Position numbers and translations under genes: made by a program
Part shown: positions 6,563-13,047 of the stretch, piece after piece
Position numbering within the stretch: the first letter of the stretch is position 1
Layout: each line of letters opens with the position of its first letter
DNA from: Burkholderiales bacterium
GTDB lineage: Bacteria; Pseudomonadota; Gammaproteobacteria; Burkholderiales; Burkholderiaceae_B
Assembly (NCBI GenBank): GCA_005788065.1
Contig: SXZD01000295.1
Span: forward strand, 1 to 13,791
DNA: 13,791 nucleotides
Reading direction: 5' to 3'
Notes under the pieces: model-generated
Database searches by the model: none
The model's input: only the letters and a program-made list of their open reading frames with translations
Told to the model about the DNA's origin: nothing

Positions 6563-6607
6563 ATGTCCTTGTTTCTGTCTTTTTCTGCCAGAAAGGAAAC
6601 ACCATGA
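6563..6607 (+). CDS. possible 14-codon leader reading frame upstream of dapA
   Basis: An ATG at 6563 opens a frame coding MSLFLSFSARKETP. Its TGA (6605-6607) overlaps the dapA ATG (6604-6606) in an ATGA arrangement, and the frame lies wholly within the predicted dapA leader. No ribosome binding site precedes it. It has one Lys codon only, so it does not look like a classic lysine attenuator peptide. It may be chance: the leader is simply pyrimidine-rich from 6550 to 6589, which gives Ser/Leu/Phe codons. Confidence 0.2.
   Translation: MSLFLSFSARKETP
6593..6597 (+). promoter_or_regulatory. ribosome binding site deciding the dapA start
   Basis: AAGGA within GAAAGGAAAC, six bases before the ATG at 6604. 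It fixes that ATG as the start and argues against the in-frame TTG at 6547, which would add 19 hydrophobic residues absent from DapA. Confidence 0.8.
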
Positions 6608-7488
6608 TCACCGGGAGTCTGGTCGCGCTGGTCACCCCCATGTTTGAAGACGGTTCCATCGACTGGGACAGTTACAAATCGCTAATCAACTGGCACGTAG
6701 CGCAGGGTACGCATGGCATTGTGGCGGTGGGTACCACAGGTGAATCGCCCACGGTGGACGTGGAAGAACACGGTGAGTTGATCCGTGTTGCCGTTCAGAC
6801 GGCGGCAGGTCGCATCCCGGTGATCGCCGGCACAGGCGGTAACTCCACCACCGAGGCAGTCGAGCTGACTGCGCACGCGCGCAAGGTAGGCGCCAATGCC
6901 ACGTTGCAGGTTGTTCCCTACTACAACAAGCCCACGCTAGATGGCATGTACCAGCATTTTCGCAAGGTGGCTGAATCGGTTGACCTGCCTGTCATCCTGT
7001 ACAACGTGCCGGGGCGCACGGTGGCCGACATGAGCAACGATACGGTGCTGCGATTGGCCCAGGTTCCCGGCATCGTCGGTATCAAGGACGCGACTGGCGA
7101 CCTGCATCGGGGTGCCTGGTTGATCCGTGGTGCACCAGCTGATTTTGCGGTTTACAGCGGTGACGATCCGACTGCCGTTCATCTCATGATGATGGGCGGC
7201 AAAGGCAATATCTCCGTCACAGCCAACGTGGCGCCCGCTCAGATGGCGCAGTTGTGCACACTGGCCATGGCGGGCAAGGTGCGGGAAGCCAATGCGCTGA
7301 ACATGACATTGCTGCCCTTGCACAGGGACCTGTTCTGTCAGGCCAACCCGATTCCGGTCAAATGGGCGCTGGCTGAAATGCGTAAAATGCCAGCGGGCAT
7401 TCGTCTGCCACTGGTCGGGCTTGAGCCCGCTTATCAGCCGCTGGTCAGGTCCGCCCTGCAGCAGGCAGGTTTGCTGCCGGGTTTGTGA
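6604..7488 (+). CDS. dapA: 4-hydroxy-tetrahydrodipicolinate synthase
   Basis: A 294-residue TIM-barrel aldolase that condenses pyruvate with aspartate semialdehyde. This is the first committed step to meso-diaminopimelate and lysine, in the cytosol. All key residues fall at the E. coli numbers: T44/T45 in GTTGES, Y106-Y107 in PYYNKP, Y133 and R138 in LYNVPGR, and the Schiff-base lysine K161 in GIKDATG. The length is normal (E. coli 292). The start is set by the strong AAGGA site. It probably has its own promoter (-10 at 6534). bamC follows after 41 bp, and dapA-bamC is a conserved pair also found in E. coli. There is no sign of transfer or damage. Confidence 0.97.
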   Translation: MITGSLVALVTPMFEDGSIDWDSYKSLINWHVAQGTHGIVAVGTTGESPTVDVEEHGELIRVAVQTAAGRIPVIAGTGGNSTTEAVELTAHARKVGANATLQVVPYYNKPTLDGMYQHFRKVAESVDLPVILYNVPGRTVADMSNDTVLRLAQVPGIVGIKDATGDLHRGAWLIRGAPADFAVYSGDDPTAVHLMMMGGKGNISVTANVAPAQMAQLCTLAMAGKVREANALNMTLLPLHRDLFCQANPIPVKWALAEMRKMPAGIRLPLVGLEPAYQPLVRSALQQAGLLPGL

Positions 7489-7529
7489 TACTGTCCCGTT
7501 TGCCAATTCATTACTGAACCGAAAGCACC

Positions 7530-8744
7530 ATGTCTCCGCTGTTTACCGTTCGCCGCATCGCACTCGCCTCCAGTTTCTCCCTGCTTGCAGCTTGCGGCAG
7601 TTACGATGCGATAACGCAAAAGGGCAAGATCGACTACAAGACCACTGCCCAGTCCAAGCCCCTCGACATTCCGCCGGATCTGACGTCCGTGACGGCAGAC
7701 GAGCGGTTCGTGGTCCCGGATGTGGGTTCACGAGGGGTTGCAACAGCGTCGGGAATGAACGTCGGGTTGGCAGCCGGTACCAGTGTTGTCGGTAACAGCG
7801 GACCGGCTGTGCTGGCCCAAGGTACCGAGGCGCGCATCGAGCGCAGTGGCAACCAGCGTTGGCTGGTGGTCAACCGGCCTGCGGATCAGGTGTGGCCTAT
7901 TGTGCGCGAGTTCTGGTTGCAGTCAGGCTTTGTGCTGAAAGAAGACAAACCGGAGATTGGCATCCTGGAGACCGATTGGGCTGAAAACAGGGCCAAGATT
8001 CCGCTCGATGGCGTTCGCAAACTGGTGGGGAAGGTGTTTGACGGACTGTATTCGTCAGACGAACTCGACCGTTATCGCACCCGCATTGAACGGGCTGATG
8101 GCAACACCGAAGTCTACATTTCGCATCGCGGTCTGCGTGAAGTGTATGCCGACAGTTCGCAGGTCCGAACTGTCTGGACACCGCGCGCCAGCGATCCCGA
8201 ACTGGAAGCCGAGTTTCTGAACAAATTGCTGGCACGTTTTGTCGGTGAAGAAAACAAACGCGTAGCCGACAACAAGGCTGCCGCTGCATCGACTACAGCA
8301 ACTGCCGCAACCGCTGCAACTGCGACCACGGATCCGCGTGCCCGCATCGTGCGTGCCGGTAATGAACGTAGATTGCAAGTCCGAGAAAACTTCGATCGGA
8401 CCTGGCGCCGTGTGGGGCTGGGGCTCGACCGTGTGGGTTTCACGGTTGAAGATCGCGACCGCTCCAAAGGCCTTTATTTCGTGCAATACCGCGAAAGTGG
8501 CGACAAGCCGGTGGCCAAAGATGATGGCAAGCCCGGCTTTTTCGCACGCTTGCTGTCCTTCGGAAAAGATGCGAATGCAAAACCGATTCCTGCAGATGAG
8601 GGTCGGGTCGAAGGTCGCTATCGCATCCGTGTAGCCCCGGTCGAAGGCCGCACTGAGGTGACCGTGCTCAATGCCGAGGGCCAGCCTGTATCGGCCGGCA
8701 CTGCGGAAAAAGTGCTGGGGATGCTTGAGAGCGAGTTGCGTTAA
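7530..8744 (+). CDS. bamC: outer membrane assembly lipoprotein BamC
   Basis: A 404-residue lipoprotein of the BAM complex, which inserts beta-barrel proteins into the outer membrane. The N-terminal signal ends in the lipobox L19-A-A-C22 (LLAACGS), so C22 is the lipidated first residue. After it comes a low-order region containing DYKTTAQSKPLDIPPDLT (about 35-52), which in E. coli BamC is the part that clasps BamD. Two helix-grip domains follow, about 105-245 and 270-404, joined by an Ala/Thr linker at 250-267. The protein is about 60 residues longer than E. coli BamC, mainly in the N-terminal region and the linker. The ATG at 7530 follows GAAAG at 7521-7525. The position between dapA and the MBL gene, with 41- and 31-bp gaps, fits an operon. 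Confidence 0.92.
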   Translation: MSPLFTVRRIALASSFSLLAACGSYDAITQKGKIDYKTTAQSKPLDIPPDLTSVTADERFVVPDVGSRGVATASGMNVGLAAGTSVVGNSGPAVLAQGTEARIERSGNQRWLVVNRPADQVWPIVREFWLQSGFVLKEDKPEIGILETDWAENRAKIPLDGVRKLVGKVFDGLYSSDELDRYRTRIERADGNTEVYISHRGLREVYADSSQVRTVWTPRASDPELEAEFLNKLLARFVGEENKRVADNKAAAASTTATAATAATATTDPRARIVRAGNERRLQVRENFDRTWRRVGLGLDRVGFTVEDRDRSKGLYFVQYRESGDKPVAKDDGKPGFFARLLSFGKDANAKPIPADEGRVEGRYRIRVAPVEGRTEVTVLNAEGQPVSAGTAEKVLGMLESELR

Positions 8745-8775
8745 AGCGCTCCCCTGACTGACGGAACACAACAAG

Positions 8776-9579
8776 ATGCGGTTTTGTGCCCTGGGCAGTG
8801 GCAGTGAGGGCAATGCGTGGATCGTCGAATCCGAGGGTACGCAGGGCAGTGTGACGGCCACGCGTGTCATGATCGATTGCGGTTTCACGCTGCGAGAGAC
8901 AGTTGCACGTCTATCATCCCGCGGACTGACGCCTGCTGACCTGCAAGGTGTGCTCGTTACGCACGAACACGATGATCATGTGGGTGGTGTGTTCCGGTTT
9001 GCCCGCAAGTTTGGCACACCCGTTTATTCCACCATGGGAACCTTCATGGCCAGCGTCCGGGCGCGCCTGGTGGATGTGTCGTGGCTGCAGGAGGGCAAGG
9101 TTCGTATCTTCAATCCGGAAACGGCCTGGAGTATCGGCGATCTGCACATACAGCCGTTCACAGTACCGCACGACGCGGCAGAGCCTGCACAGTTTGTGGT
9201 GACCGACGGCCGTCATCGGTTTGGCATCATGACCGACTGCGGAATGGCTACGCCTCACATTGTCGAGAGGCTCTCCGGTTGTGATGCACTTGTTCTTGAG
9301 AGCAATCACGATGCTGATATGCTGCACAGATCTGACTATCCGGGGTCGCTGAAACGCAGAATCTCGGGCGACTATGGTCATCTGAGCAACGATGCAGCCC
9401 ATGCCATTCTGTCGGCCATTGACCGGGACAGCTTGCGGTGTCTGGTGGCTGCGCATCTGAGCCAAAACACCAACAGTCCCGAGCGCGTGCGTGAGAGCTG
9501 GCTGGGCACATTGCAAGTGTATGGGGGTGAGTTCTGTTTTGCAGATCAGCATTCCGGATTGGACTGGCGAACGCTGTGA
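8776..9579 (+). CDS. MBL-fold metallohydrolase (YycJ/WalJ-like)
   Basis: A 267-residue metallo-beta-lactamase-fold hydrolase. The opening MRFCALGSGSEGNAW is typical of the YycJ/WalJ group, where some members act as nucleases. The metal motif is H63-E-H65-D-D67-H68 (VTHEHDDHVGG). Further ligand candidates are the H in VPHDAAEP (about 136), the D in IMTDCGM (about 155) and the H in AAHLSQNTNSPE (about 234). No signal peptide is seen, so it is cytosolic. The start ATG at 8776 lies 31 bp after bamC; only a weak GGAA precedes it. It is the last gene of the + strand run and ends 70 bp before the terminator. It is a repeated neighbour of dapA-bamC in Burkholderiales by my recollection, with no known functional link. 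Substrate is unknown. Confidence 0.9.
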   Translation: MRFCALGSGSEGNAWIVESEGTQGSVTATRVMIDCGFTLRETVARLSSRGLTPADLQGVLVTHEHDDHVGGVFRFARKFGTPVYSTMGTFMASVRARLVDVSWLQEGKVRIFNPETAWSIGDLHIQPFTVPHDAAEPAQFVVTDGRHRFGIMTDCGMATPHIVERLSGCDALVLESNHDADMLHRSDYPGSLKRRISGDYGHLSNDAAHAILSAIDRDSLRCLVAAHLSQNTNSPERVRESWLGTLQVYGGEFCFADQHSGLDWRTL

Positions 9580-9649
9580 TCAAGGCTTAAGTTCATGAGA
9601 ACGGATGTGGTGAGTAGTGGAGACATCACCCCGCAAAAATGCAGACATA

Positions 9650-9678
9650 AAAAAAGCCGGCTCGAAGCCGGCTTTTTT
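9650..9678. terminator. bidirectional intrinsic terminator
   Basis: Arms GCCGGCT (9656-9662) and AGCCGGC (9666-9672) pair perfectly around a CGA loop. The flanking AAAAAA (9650-9655) and TTTTTT (9673-9678) extend the pairing and supply a U-tract on either strand. It lies 70 bp after the MBL gene (+) and 22 bp after the small lipoprotein gene (-), which converge here, so it should stop both transcripts. Confidence 0.92.
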
Positions 9679-9700
9679 GTGAGCCTGAAGGCCCCAGAGA

Positions 9701-9901
9701 TTACTTCTTCTCTTCGGGCTTGGCTTCCGGTGCGGCTGCAGGAGCAGCAGCAGGGGCAGCTTCAGCCGGCTTGGCGTCAGCAGCTGGTGCAGCGGCTGGA
9801 GCAGGAGCAGCTGCGGGAGCGGCAGCAGGAGCTTCTTCTTTCTTGCCACAAGCGGCCAGGGCGATGGCGAGCATGGAAGCGATCAGGAGGGACTTCTTCA
9901 T
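9701..9901 (-). CDS. small Ala/Pro-rich lipoprotein
   Basis: A 66-residue exported lipoprotein of unknown function. The signal peptide MKKSLLIASMLAIALAAC ends in the lipobox L15-A-A-C18, giving a mature peptide of 49 residues. After C18-GKKEE the rest is repeats of A-P-A-A-A with scattered D, E and K and a charged end (EAKPEEKK). There is no aromatic residue and no predicted folded domain, so it is probably an extended chain tethered to a membrane. Similar short lipoproteins with this start and repeat style are known to me from many betaproteobacteria as hypothetical proteins. The start at 9901 is set by AAAGGAAAA (9906-9914 on the + strand coordinates). A near-consensus promoter, a leader hairpin and a strong terminator surround it, suggesting abundant expression. 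The GC-rich repeats leave long open frames on the other strand, which are not genes. Confidence 0.85.
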   Translation of the reverse strand: MKKSLLIASMLAIALAACGKKEEAPAAAPAAAPAPAAAPAADAKPAEAAPAAAPAAAPEAKPEEKK

Positions 9902-9908
9902 GGTATTT

Positions 9909-9913
9909 TCCTT
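9909..9913 (-). promoter_or_regulatory. ribosome binding site of the small lipoprotein gene
   Basis: Reads AAGGA on the minus strand (within AAAGGAAAA), seven bases before the ATG at 9901. It is one of the best-spaced sites in the window and confirms this short gene as real. Confidence 0.8.
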
Positions 9914-9932
9914 TGACTACGGTTAAACAAAT

Positions 9933-9954
9933 GGCTTGCTGTCGGGACAGAGCC
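9933..9954 (-). other. hairpin in the leader of the small lipoprotein mRNA
   Basis: On the minus strand GGCT-CTGT pairs with ACAG-(CA)-AGCC around a CCCG loop, an eight-base-pair stem with a two-base bulge. It lies within the predicted 70-nt leader (about 9971 to 9902) and leaves the ribosome binding site free. It could stabilise the mRNA or be a regulatory site. The pairing is seen; the role is inferred. Confidence 0.45.
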
Positions 9955-9977
9955 CAATACATTGACAACGTGGGGAG

Positions 9978-10005
9978 ATTTTAACGAGTGATCGAGTTTT
10001 CTCAA
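9978..10005 (-). promoter_or_regulatory. near-consensus sigma-70 promoter of the small lipoprotein gene
   Basis: On the minus strand, TTGAGA (10000-10005) is separated by 16 bp from TAAAAT (9978-9983). Each hexamer has one mismatch to consensus, the best pair in this window. Transcription should start near 9971, an A on the minus strand, giving a leader of about 70 nt. Confidence 0.75.
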
Positions 10006-10131
10006 AATGACAACCCGTAAAATTGACTGAGCACTTACTCTAAAACAACAGCCCGATAAATGCAGAGCACTCCCTATAACGCGTTCTGTCCGGCTTCGTT
10101 GACTTCGCAATGCAAGCGCAAGCAAAACGTT

Positions 10132-10147
10132 TACGCAATATTGCGTA
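10132..10147. repeat. perfect 16-bp palindrome after the oxygenase gene
   Basis: TACGCAATATTGCGTA is its own reverse complement. It starts 13 bp beyond the stop of the oxygenase gene (minus strand, stop at 10161). With no loop and no T-run it is a poor terminator. A dimeric DNA-binding protein site is possible. Confidence 0.5.
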
Positions 10148-10160
10148 TTTCGTGCAGTTT

Positions 10161-11351
10161 TTAATCAGGCATGCTTTCAATCCAGCCTGCATCCATCATG
10201 CTCAGACACCATGATGTGAATGCGCTGTCCTGTGTGCAGCCCTCCAGATCTTGAGGTGAGAGCATCCGCGCATGGGCCAGCATCGACAGGCATCGTTTGT
10301 CGATGTCTTGTGTAAAGTGCTCAAACCATTCTCCATTCATCGCGAAACCACGCTCGCCCGTCATGAGACGGCTGGCTTTGTGCAACCGGATGCCGCGTGT
10401 AGTGAAGGTTCGCAAGACGGAACGCCCCGTTGGCGCACGCATCGGTGCATTGAATATCACATTGTCTTTGGGTTCCGTGCGTTCGCGCAGCAAACCTTTC
10501 TCGATACTGTGAATGTCCGGTTTGAAACCCTGCAGATGTGAGGTGACCCATTGCACCATGTCATCGGGCAACAGCGCTGGCTGTTGACACACGCCGCGTT
10601 GGGGATCTGCGAAACGTTGCGCAAGCAGCGCAGTGTTCTCGCGCACATCCTCTGCGAGTTGCTGAAAAACGCTCGACAGCAACTCGGCAGCCGTCGGTGA
10701 TCGGAAACCGATGGACAGGGTCGTGCATTCGCCGATGGCCACCCCGTCATGTGCATAGCGCGGCGGCAGATACAGCATGTCGCCCGGATTAAGCACAAAC
10801 TCCTGCTCGGGCTTGAAGTCTCGCAAGATTTTCAGGGGCATGTTCTCGACCAGATCCAGTGATGTTTGCGCACTGATGCGCCAGCGTCGTTGCCCATGCA
10901 TCTGCAGAAGAAATACATCGTAAGAATCGAAGTGCGGACCCACACCGCCACCATCGGTGGCAAAACTGACCATCAGATCATCCAGTCGGGCATCGGGTAC
11001 GAAACGGAAACGGTCCAGCAGGCGGGCGGCGGGGTCCAGCATCAGGTTCAGTCCCTGTACCAGCACGGTCCAGTTTTTCTGTGAGCGTGGGGGCAGTTCG
11101 TCCAGCGGTCCATGTGTCAGCGACCATCCGGTTTCGGTCTGCTCGATCAGCCGGGTTTCTGCGTCGGGATCTTTGGCCAGTTCGAGCAATTCATCGATGC
11201 TGCAGAAGGGCTCGAAGTCGGCAATCGCATTGCGAAACAGGCGCGCGTTGCGGTGCCAGTCGGTTTTCATGAATGTTTCGACATCTTCTTCGGCGATGCG
11301 AGACAATATGGGGGATGGCGCAGACGGGGCGCCTGGTTTAGCGTGCTGCAT
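10161..11351 (-). CDS. roxA: JmjC/cupin 2-oxoglutarate oxygenase (ribosomal oxygenase RoxA/YcfD type)
   Basis: A 396-residue Fe(II)/2-oxoglutarate-dependent oxygenase. E. coli RoxA (YcfD) hydroxylates an arginine of ribosomal protein L16. The iron triad is visible: H140-x-D142 (VGPHFDSYDVF) and H201 (PPRYAHDG), with RRWRIS (155-160) between them. The N-terminal part has the family features of E-DVETFMKTDWH and a FRNAI segment (about 22-44). The C-terminal half (about 215-396) matches the dimerisation and winged-helix layout of RoxA, with RGIRLHKASRLM near 315-330. The ATG at 11351 has no clear ribosome binding site, and no better start is seen. The gene is divergent from slyD across 104 bp with a -10 box at 11403-11408. 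The L16 target is inferred from the family and cannot be read here. Confidence 0.88.
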   Translation of the reverse strand: MQHAKPGAPSAPSPILSRIAEEDVETFMKTDWHRNARLFRNAIADFEPFCSIDELLELAKDPDAETRLIEQTETGWSLTHGPLDELPPRSQKNWTVLVQGLNLMLDPAARLLDRFRFVPDARLDDLMVSFATDGGGVGPHFDSYDVFLLQMHGQRRWRISAQTSLDLVENMPLKILRDFKPEQEFVLNPGDMLYLPPRYAHDGVAIGECTTLSIGFRSPTAAELLSSVFQQLAEDVRENTALLAQRFADPQRGVCQQPALLPDDMVQWVTSHLQGFKPDIHSIEKGLLRERTEPKDNVIFNAPMRAPTGRSVLRTFTTRGIRLHKASRLMTGERGFAMNGEWFEHFTQDIDKRCLSMLAHARMLSPQDLEGCTQDSAFTSWCLSMMDAGWIESMPD

Positions 11352-11373
11352 GTCGGTTCTGTGTGCTCAAACG

Positions 11374-11393
11374 CTGTCGAATCGGCTCGACAG
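11374..11393. repeat. inverted repeat in the roxA-slyD divergent region
   Basis: CTGTCGA (11374-11380) and TCGACAG (11387-11393) are perfect inverted arms around six bases. With a G-T pair and one more C-G pair the stem extends to nine. It lies just downstream of the expected roxA transcription start, so it could be an operator or a leader hairpin. Confidence 0.5.
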
Positions 11394-11402
11394 TGGAGTA
11401 TC

Positions 11403-11408
11403 ATTGTA
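11403..11408 (-). promoter_or_regulatory. -10 box for roxA
   Basis: Reads TACAAT on the minus strand, the same hexamer found before the membrane protease gene and dapA. No -35 lies at the correct distance. The expected start is near 11396, with a leader of about 45 nt. Confidence 0.4.
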
Positions 11409-11445
11409 GCTTGTCATGGGCTTTATGCCCTCGTGTCAACAGTCT

Positions 11446-11450
11446 GGAGG
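11446..11450 (+). promoter_or_regulatory. ribosome binding site deciding the slyD start
   Basis: GGAGG five bases before the ATG at 11456. It supports that start over an in-frame start at 11363, which would add 31 residues unlike the family. Confidence 0.8.
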
Positions 11451-11455
11451 TGGGC

Positions 11456-11968
11456 ATGGATGTCGCAAAAAATCGTGTGGTGACGGTTCGCTACCAGGTA
11501 TGGGACGCTCAGGGCGAACTGATTCAGGAAGTCAACGAGCCCATGGTGTATCTGCATGGCGGATACGGCGATGTGTTCGACGCAATCGAAAATGCCCTTG
11601 AGGGCAAGCGCATCAACGAAGAGGTGTGGCTGCAGGTAGAGCCCGAGCAGGCCTTCGGTGAGTATGACCCCGAGCTGATCCAGGTAGAAGACCGCGACCG
11701 GTTTCCGGCTGAGGTGGAAGTGGGCATGCAGTTTGAAGGCGTACCGACCGAGGACGATGATGTTGATCCCGACGAGCCGCAGCCCATCTGGACCGTGACG
11801 GGTGTTTCAGAAGACAAAGTGGTGCTGGATGGAAATCATCCCTTGGCCGGCATTGCGCTTCGTTATCATCTGGTGATCAGCGACGTGCGGCATGCCACCG
11901 ACGAAGAAATTGAACGTGGCAGTGTGGCACCCGATGCCGTTTCGCTCAGCCAGCAATCTCTGCATTGA
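11456..11968 (+). CDS. slyD: SlyD-type FKBP peptidyl-prolyl isomerase
   Basis: A 170-residue FKBP-fold prolyl isomerase and chaperone of the SlyD type, cytosolic. Shared SlyD features are the YLHGGYGDV-FDAIENALEG block (32-50), EQAFGEYDPELIQ (64-76) leading into the insert-in-flap chaperone domain, VGMQFE (89-94), and the closing GNHPLAGIALRYHLVI (126-141). An acidic stretch (98-107, D and E rich) lies inside the chaperone domain. The C-terminus ends without the His/Cys-rich metal-binding tail of E. coli SlyD, so nickel handling is unlikely. The ATG at 11456 has a strong GGAGG. It is divergent from roxA and convergent with the metallophosphoesterase gene, 56 bp away with no clear terminator between. 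Confidence 0.93.
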   Translation: MDVAKNRVVTVRYQVWDAQGELIQEVNEPMVYLHGGYGDVFDAIENALEGKRINEEVWLQVEPEQAFGEYDPELIQVEDRDRFPAEVEVGMQFEGVPTEDDDVDPDEPQPIWTVTGVSEDKVVLDGNHPLAGIALRYHLVISDVRHATDEEIERGSVAPDAVSLSQQSLH

Positions 11969-12024
11969 CTGCGTTCCCGGTTCGGTCTGATGTTGTGCAC
12001 TGATCTCTCGGGCTGATGCACGCC

Positions 12025-13047
12025 CTAGGGCTTGTTGTCGTCGTCCGGCAGCAGCCGTTTGGCGCGGATATCAAATACCTCACGCGGCAGCGTCTTTGAC
12101 GTATCCACAGCCACTTCCACCCAGTTTCTGGTAAACGGGAATCCGAACGTTTCAAGCCGCAGCACGTTGGCCACGATCTGGCCTTTGTCATCCCGCAGCG
12201 ACTGGTCGATGCGATGCGCGTGTGTGTCGCCATGAAGCAGCAGAGTCGGTTTGCCCAGTGATTTGAGTTGTGAGGCCAGTTGCGACCGCCACTCGGCAAA
12301 GCCGTCACGCAGATGGCTTTTCTGCTCGGCGCTGTCACGCTCGAAGGGGTTGCCCTGGAAGGCCAGAACCACTGCCTTGACGTTGCCCGCCCGGGCTTTG
12401 CTGATGCTGTCGGACAGCCATGCTTCGTTGTGTGCACGCCGGGTTGCAAACTCTGCGTTGCGCGGGTGATCGGCTTCTTGCTGGGCCCAATAGTTGTTGT
12501 TGCTGCCCGGTATGTTGAACGTGACGAACAGTACATCGCCGCGTTGCCAGCGCAGGTTTTCAGAAGGGGTGTTGGCCGCGTCAGTCAGGATGGCCTGCTG
12601 TTGAACCGCCAGCGGTGTATGACCCAGACTTACCGGTTTATGGAATGCCCGCTTGCGCAGCCACTGCAGACGCTCAAGCGGATCGAAACCACCGGCAGGG
12701 CGCCGGTGACAGTCGGTCCACTCATTGTCGCCCACCGTGTAGATCAGCGGTTTGGCGCTGCTTTCGAGCTGGCGGAGGCGGCGGTCGAGCAGATCGTTGC
12801 CGCAATACTCAGACCCGGACTTGATGTCTCCCAGGTGGATGATGAATTCGCTCTGGCTGTTGGCAATGTCCTGCAGTACATCATCAACGTTACGTTCGTC
12901 CGCGGTGTTGTAGGGCAGGTCGCCGATGGCTGCAAAACGCACGGATTGCGCCAGCGCAGGATGGACCGACAATATGCACAGGCCAATGATGCCAATGCGT
13001 CTGGCCATAAGTCCGGAAGTGGTTGCACACATGAAGGCTGCTTTCAT
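12025..13047 (-). CDS. exported calcineurin-like metallophosphoesterase
   Basis: A 340-residue protein with a signal peptide (hydrophobic core about 18-30, likely cut after A33 in HPALAQS), so periplasmic or secreted. Phosphoesterase-like motifs appear in order: GD43LPYN, HLGD74IKSG, GDN108E, and GDTH276AH278 near the end. Several usual ligands are changed: no His in the first motif, Ser where the second Asp of GDxxD is expected, and LAFQGNP (229-234) where a His is expected. VGDNEWTDC and DIKSGSE-C mark a recognisable subgroup with these same changes, as far as I recall, so this may be its normal form. Substrate is unknown. The ATG at 13047 overlaps the mutS stop by one base (TGATG). An internal ATG giving MARRIGI (residue 14) is an alternative start with a tighter signal peptide. 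Confidence 0.82.
   Translation of the reverse strand: MKAAFMCATTSGLMARRIGIIGLCILSVHPALAQSVRFAAIGDLPYNTADERNVDDVLQDIANSQSEFIIHLGDIKSGSEYCGNDLLDRRLRQLESSAKPLIYTVGDNEWTDCHRRPAGGFDPLERLQWLRKRAFHKPVSLGHTPLAVQQQAILTDAANTPSENLRWQRGDVLFVTFNIPGSNNNYWAQQEADHPRNAEFATRRAHNEAWLSDSISKARAGNVKAVVLAFQGNPFERDSAEQKSHLRDGFAEWRSQLASQLKSLGKPTLLLHGDTHAHRIDQSLRDDKGQIVANVLRLETFGFPFTRNWVEVAVDTSKTLPREVFDIRAKRLLPDDDNKP

Larger units (their letters stand above)
9902..10160. other. 259-bp gene-free stretch
   Basis: Distinctly more A/T-rich than the neighbouring genes. The left third holds the promoter, leader hairpin and ribosome binding site of the small lipoprotein gene. The right two-thirds (10006-10160) contains no credible reading frame and no T-tailed hairpin. 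It does contain a perfect 16-bp palindrome at 10132-10147. I cannot assign a small RNA to it. Confidence 0.6.

Noticed and set aside
9720..9926. Ala/Gly-rich open frame opposite the small lipoprotein gene
   Set aside because: It is the mirror of the GC-rich repeats. The signal peptide, lipobox and ribosome binding site are all on the minus strand.
9962..9967. Perfect TTGACA on the + strand in the gene-free stretch
   Set aside because: No -10-like hexamer lies 15-19 bp downstream, and no + strand gene follows.
11434..11439. Perfect TTGACA on the minus strand upstream of roxA
   Set aside because: It is 25 bp from the TACAAT box, too far for a normal sigma-70 pair, and no other -10 fits.
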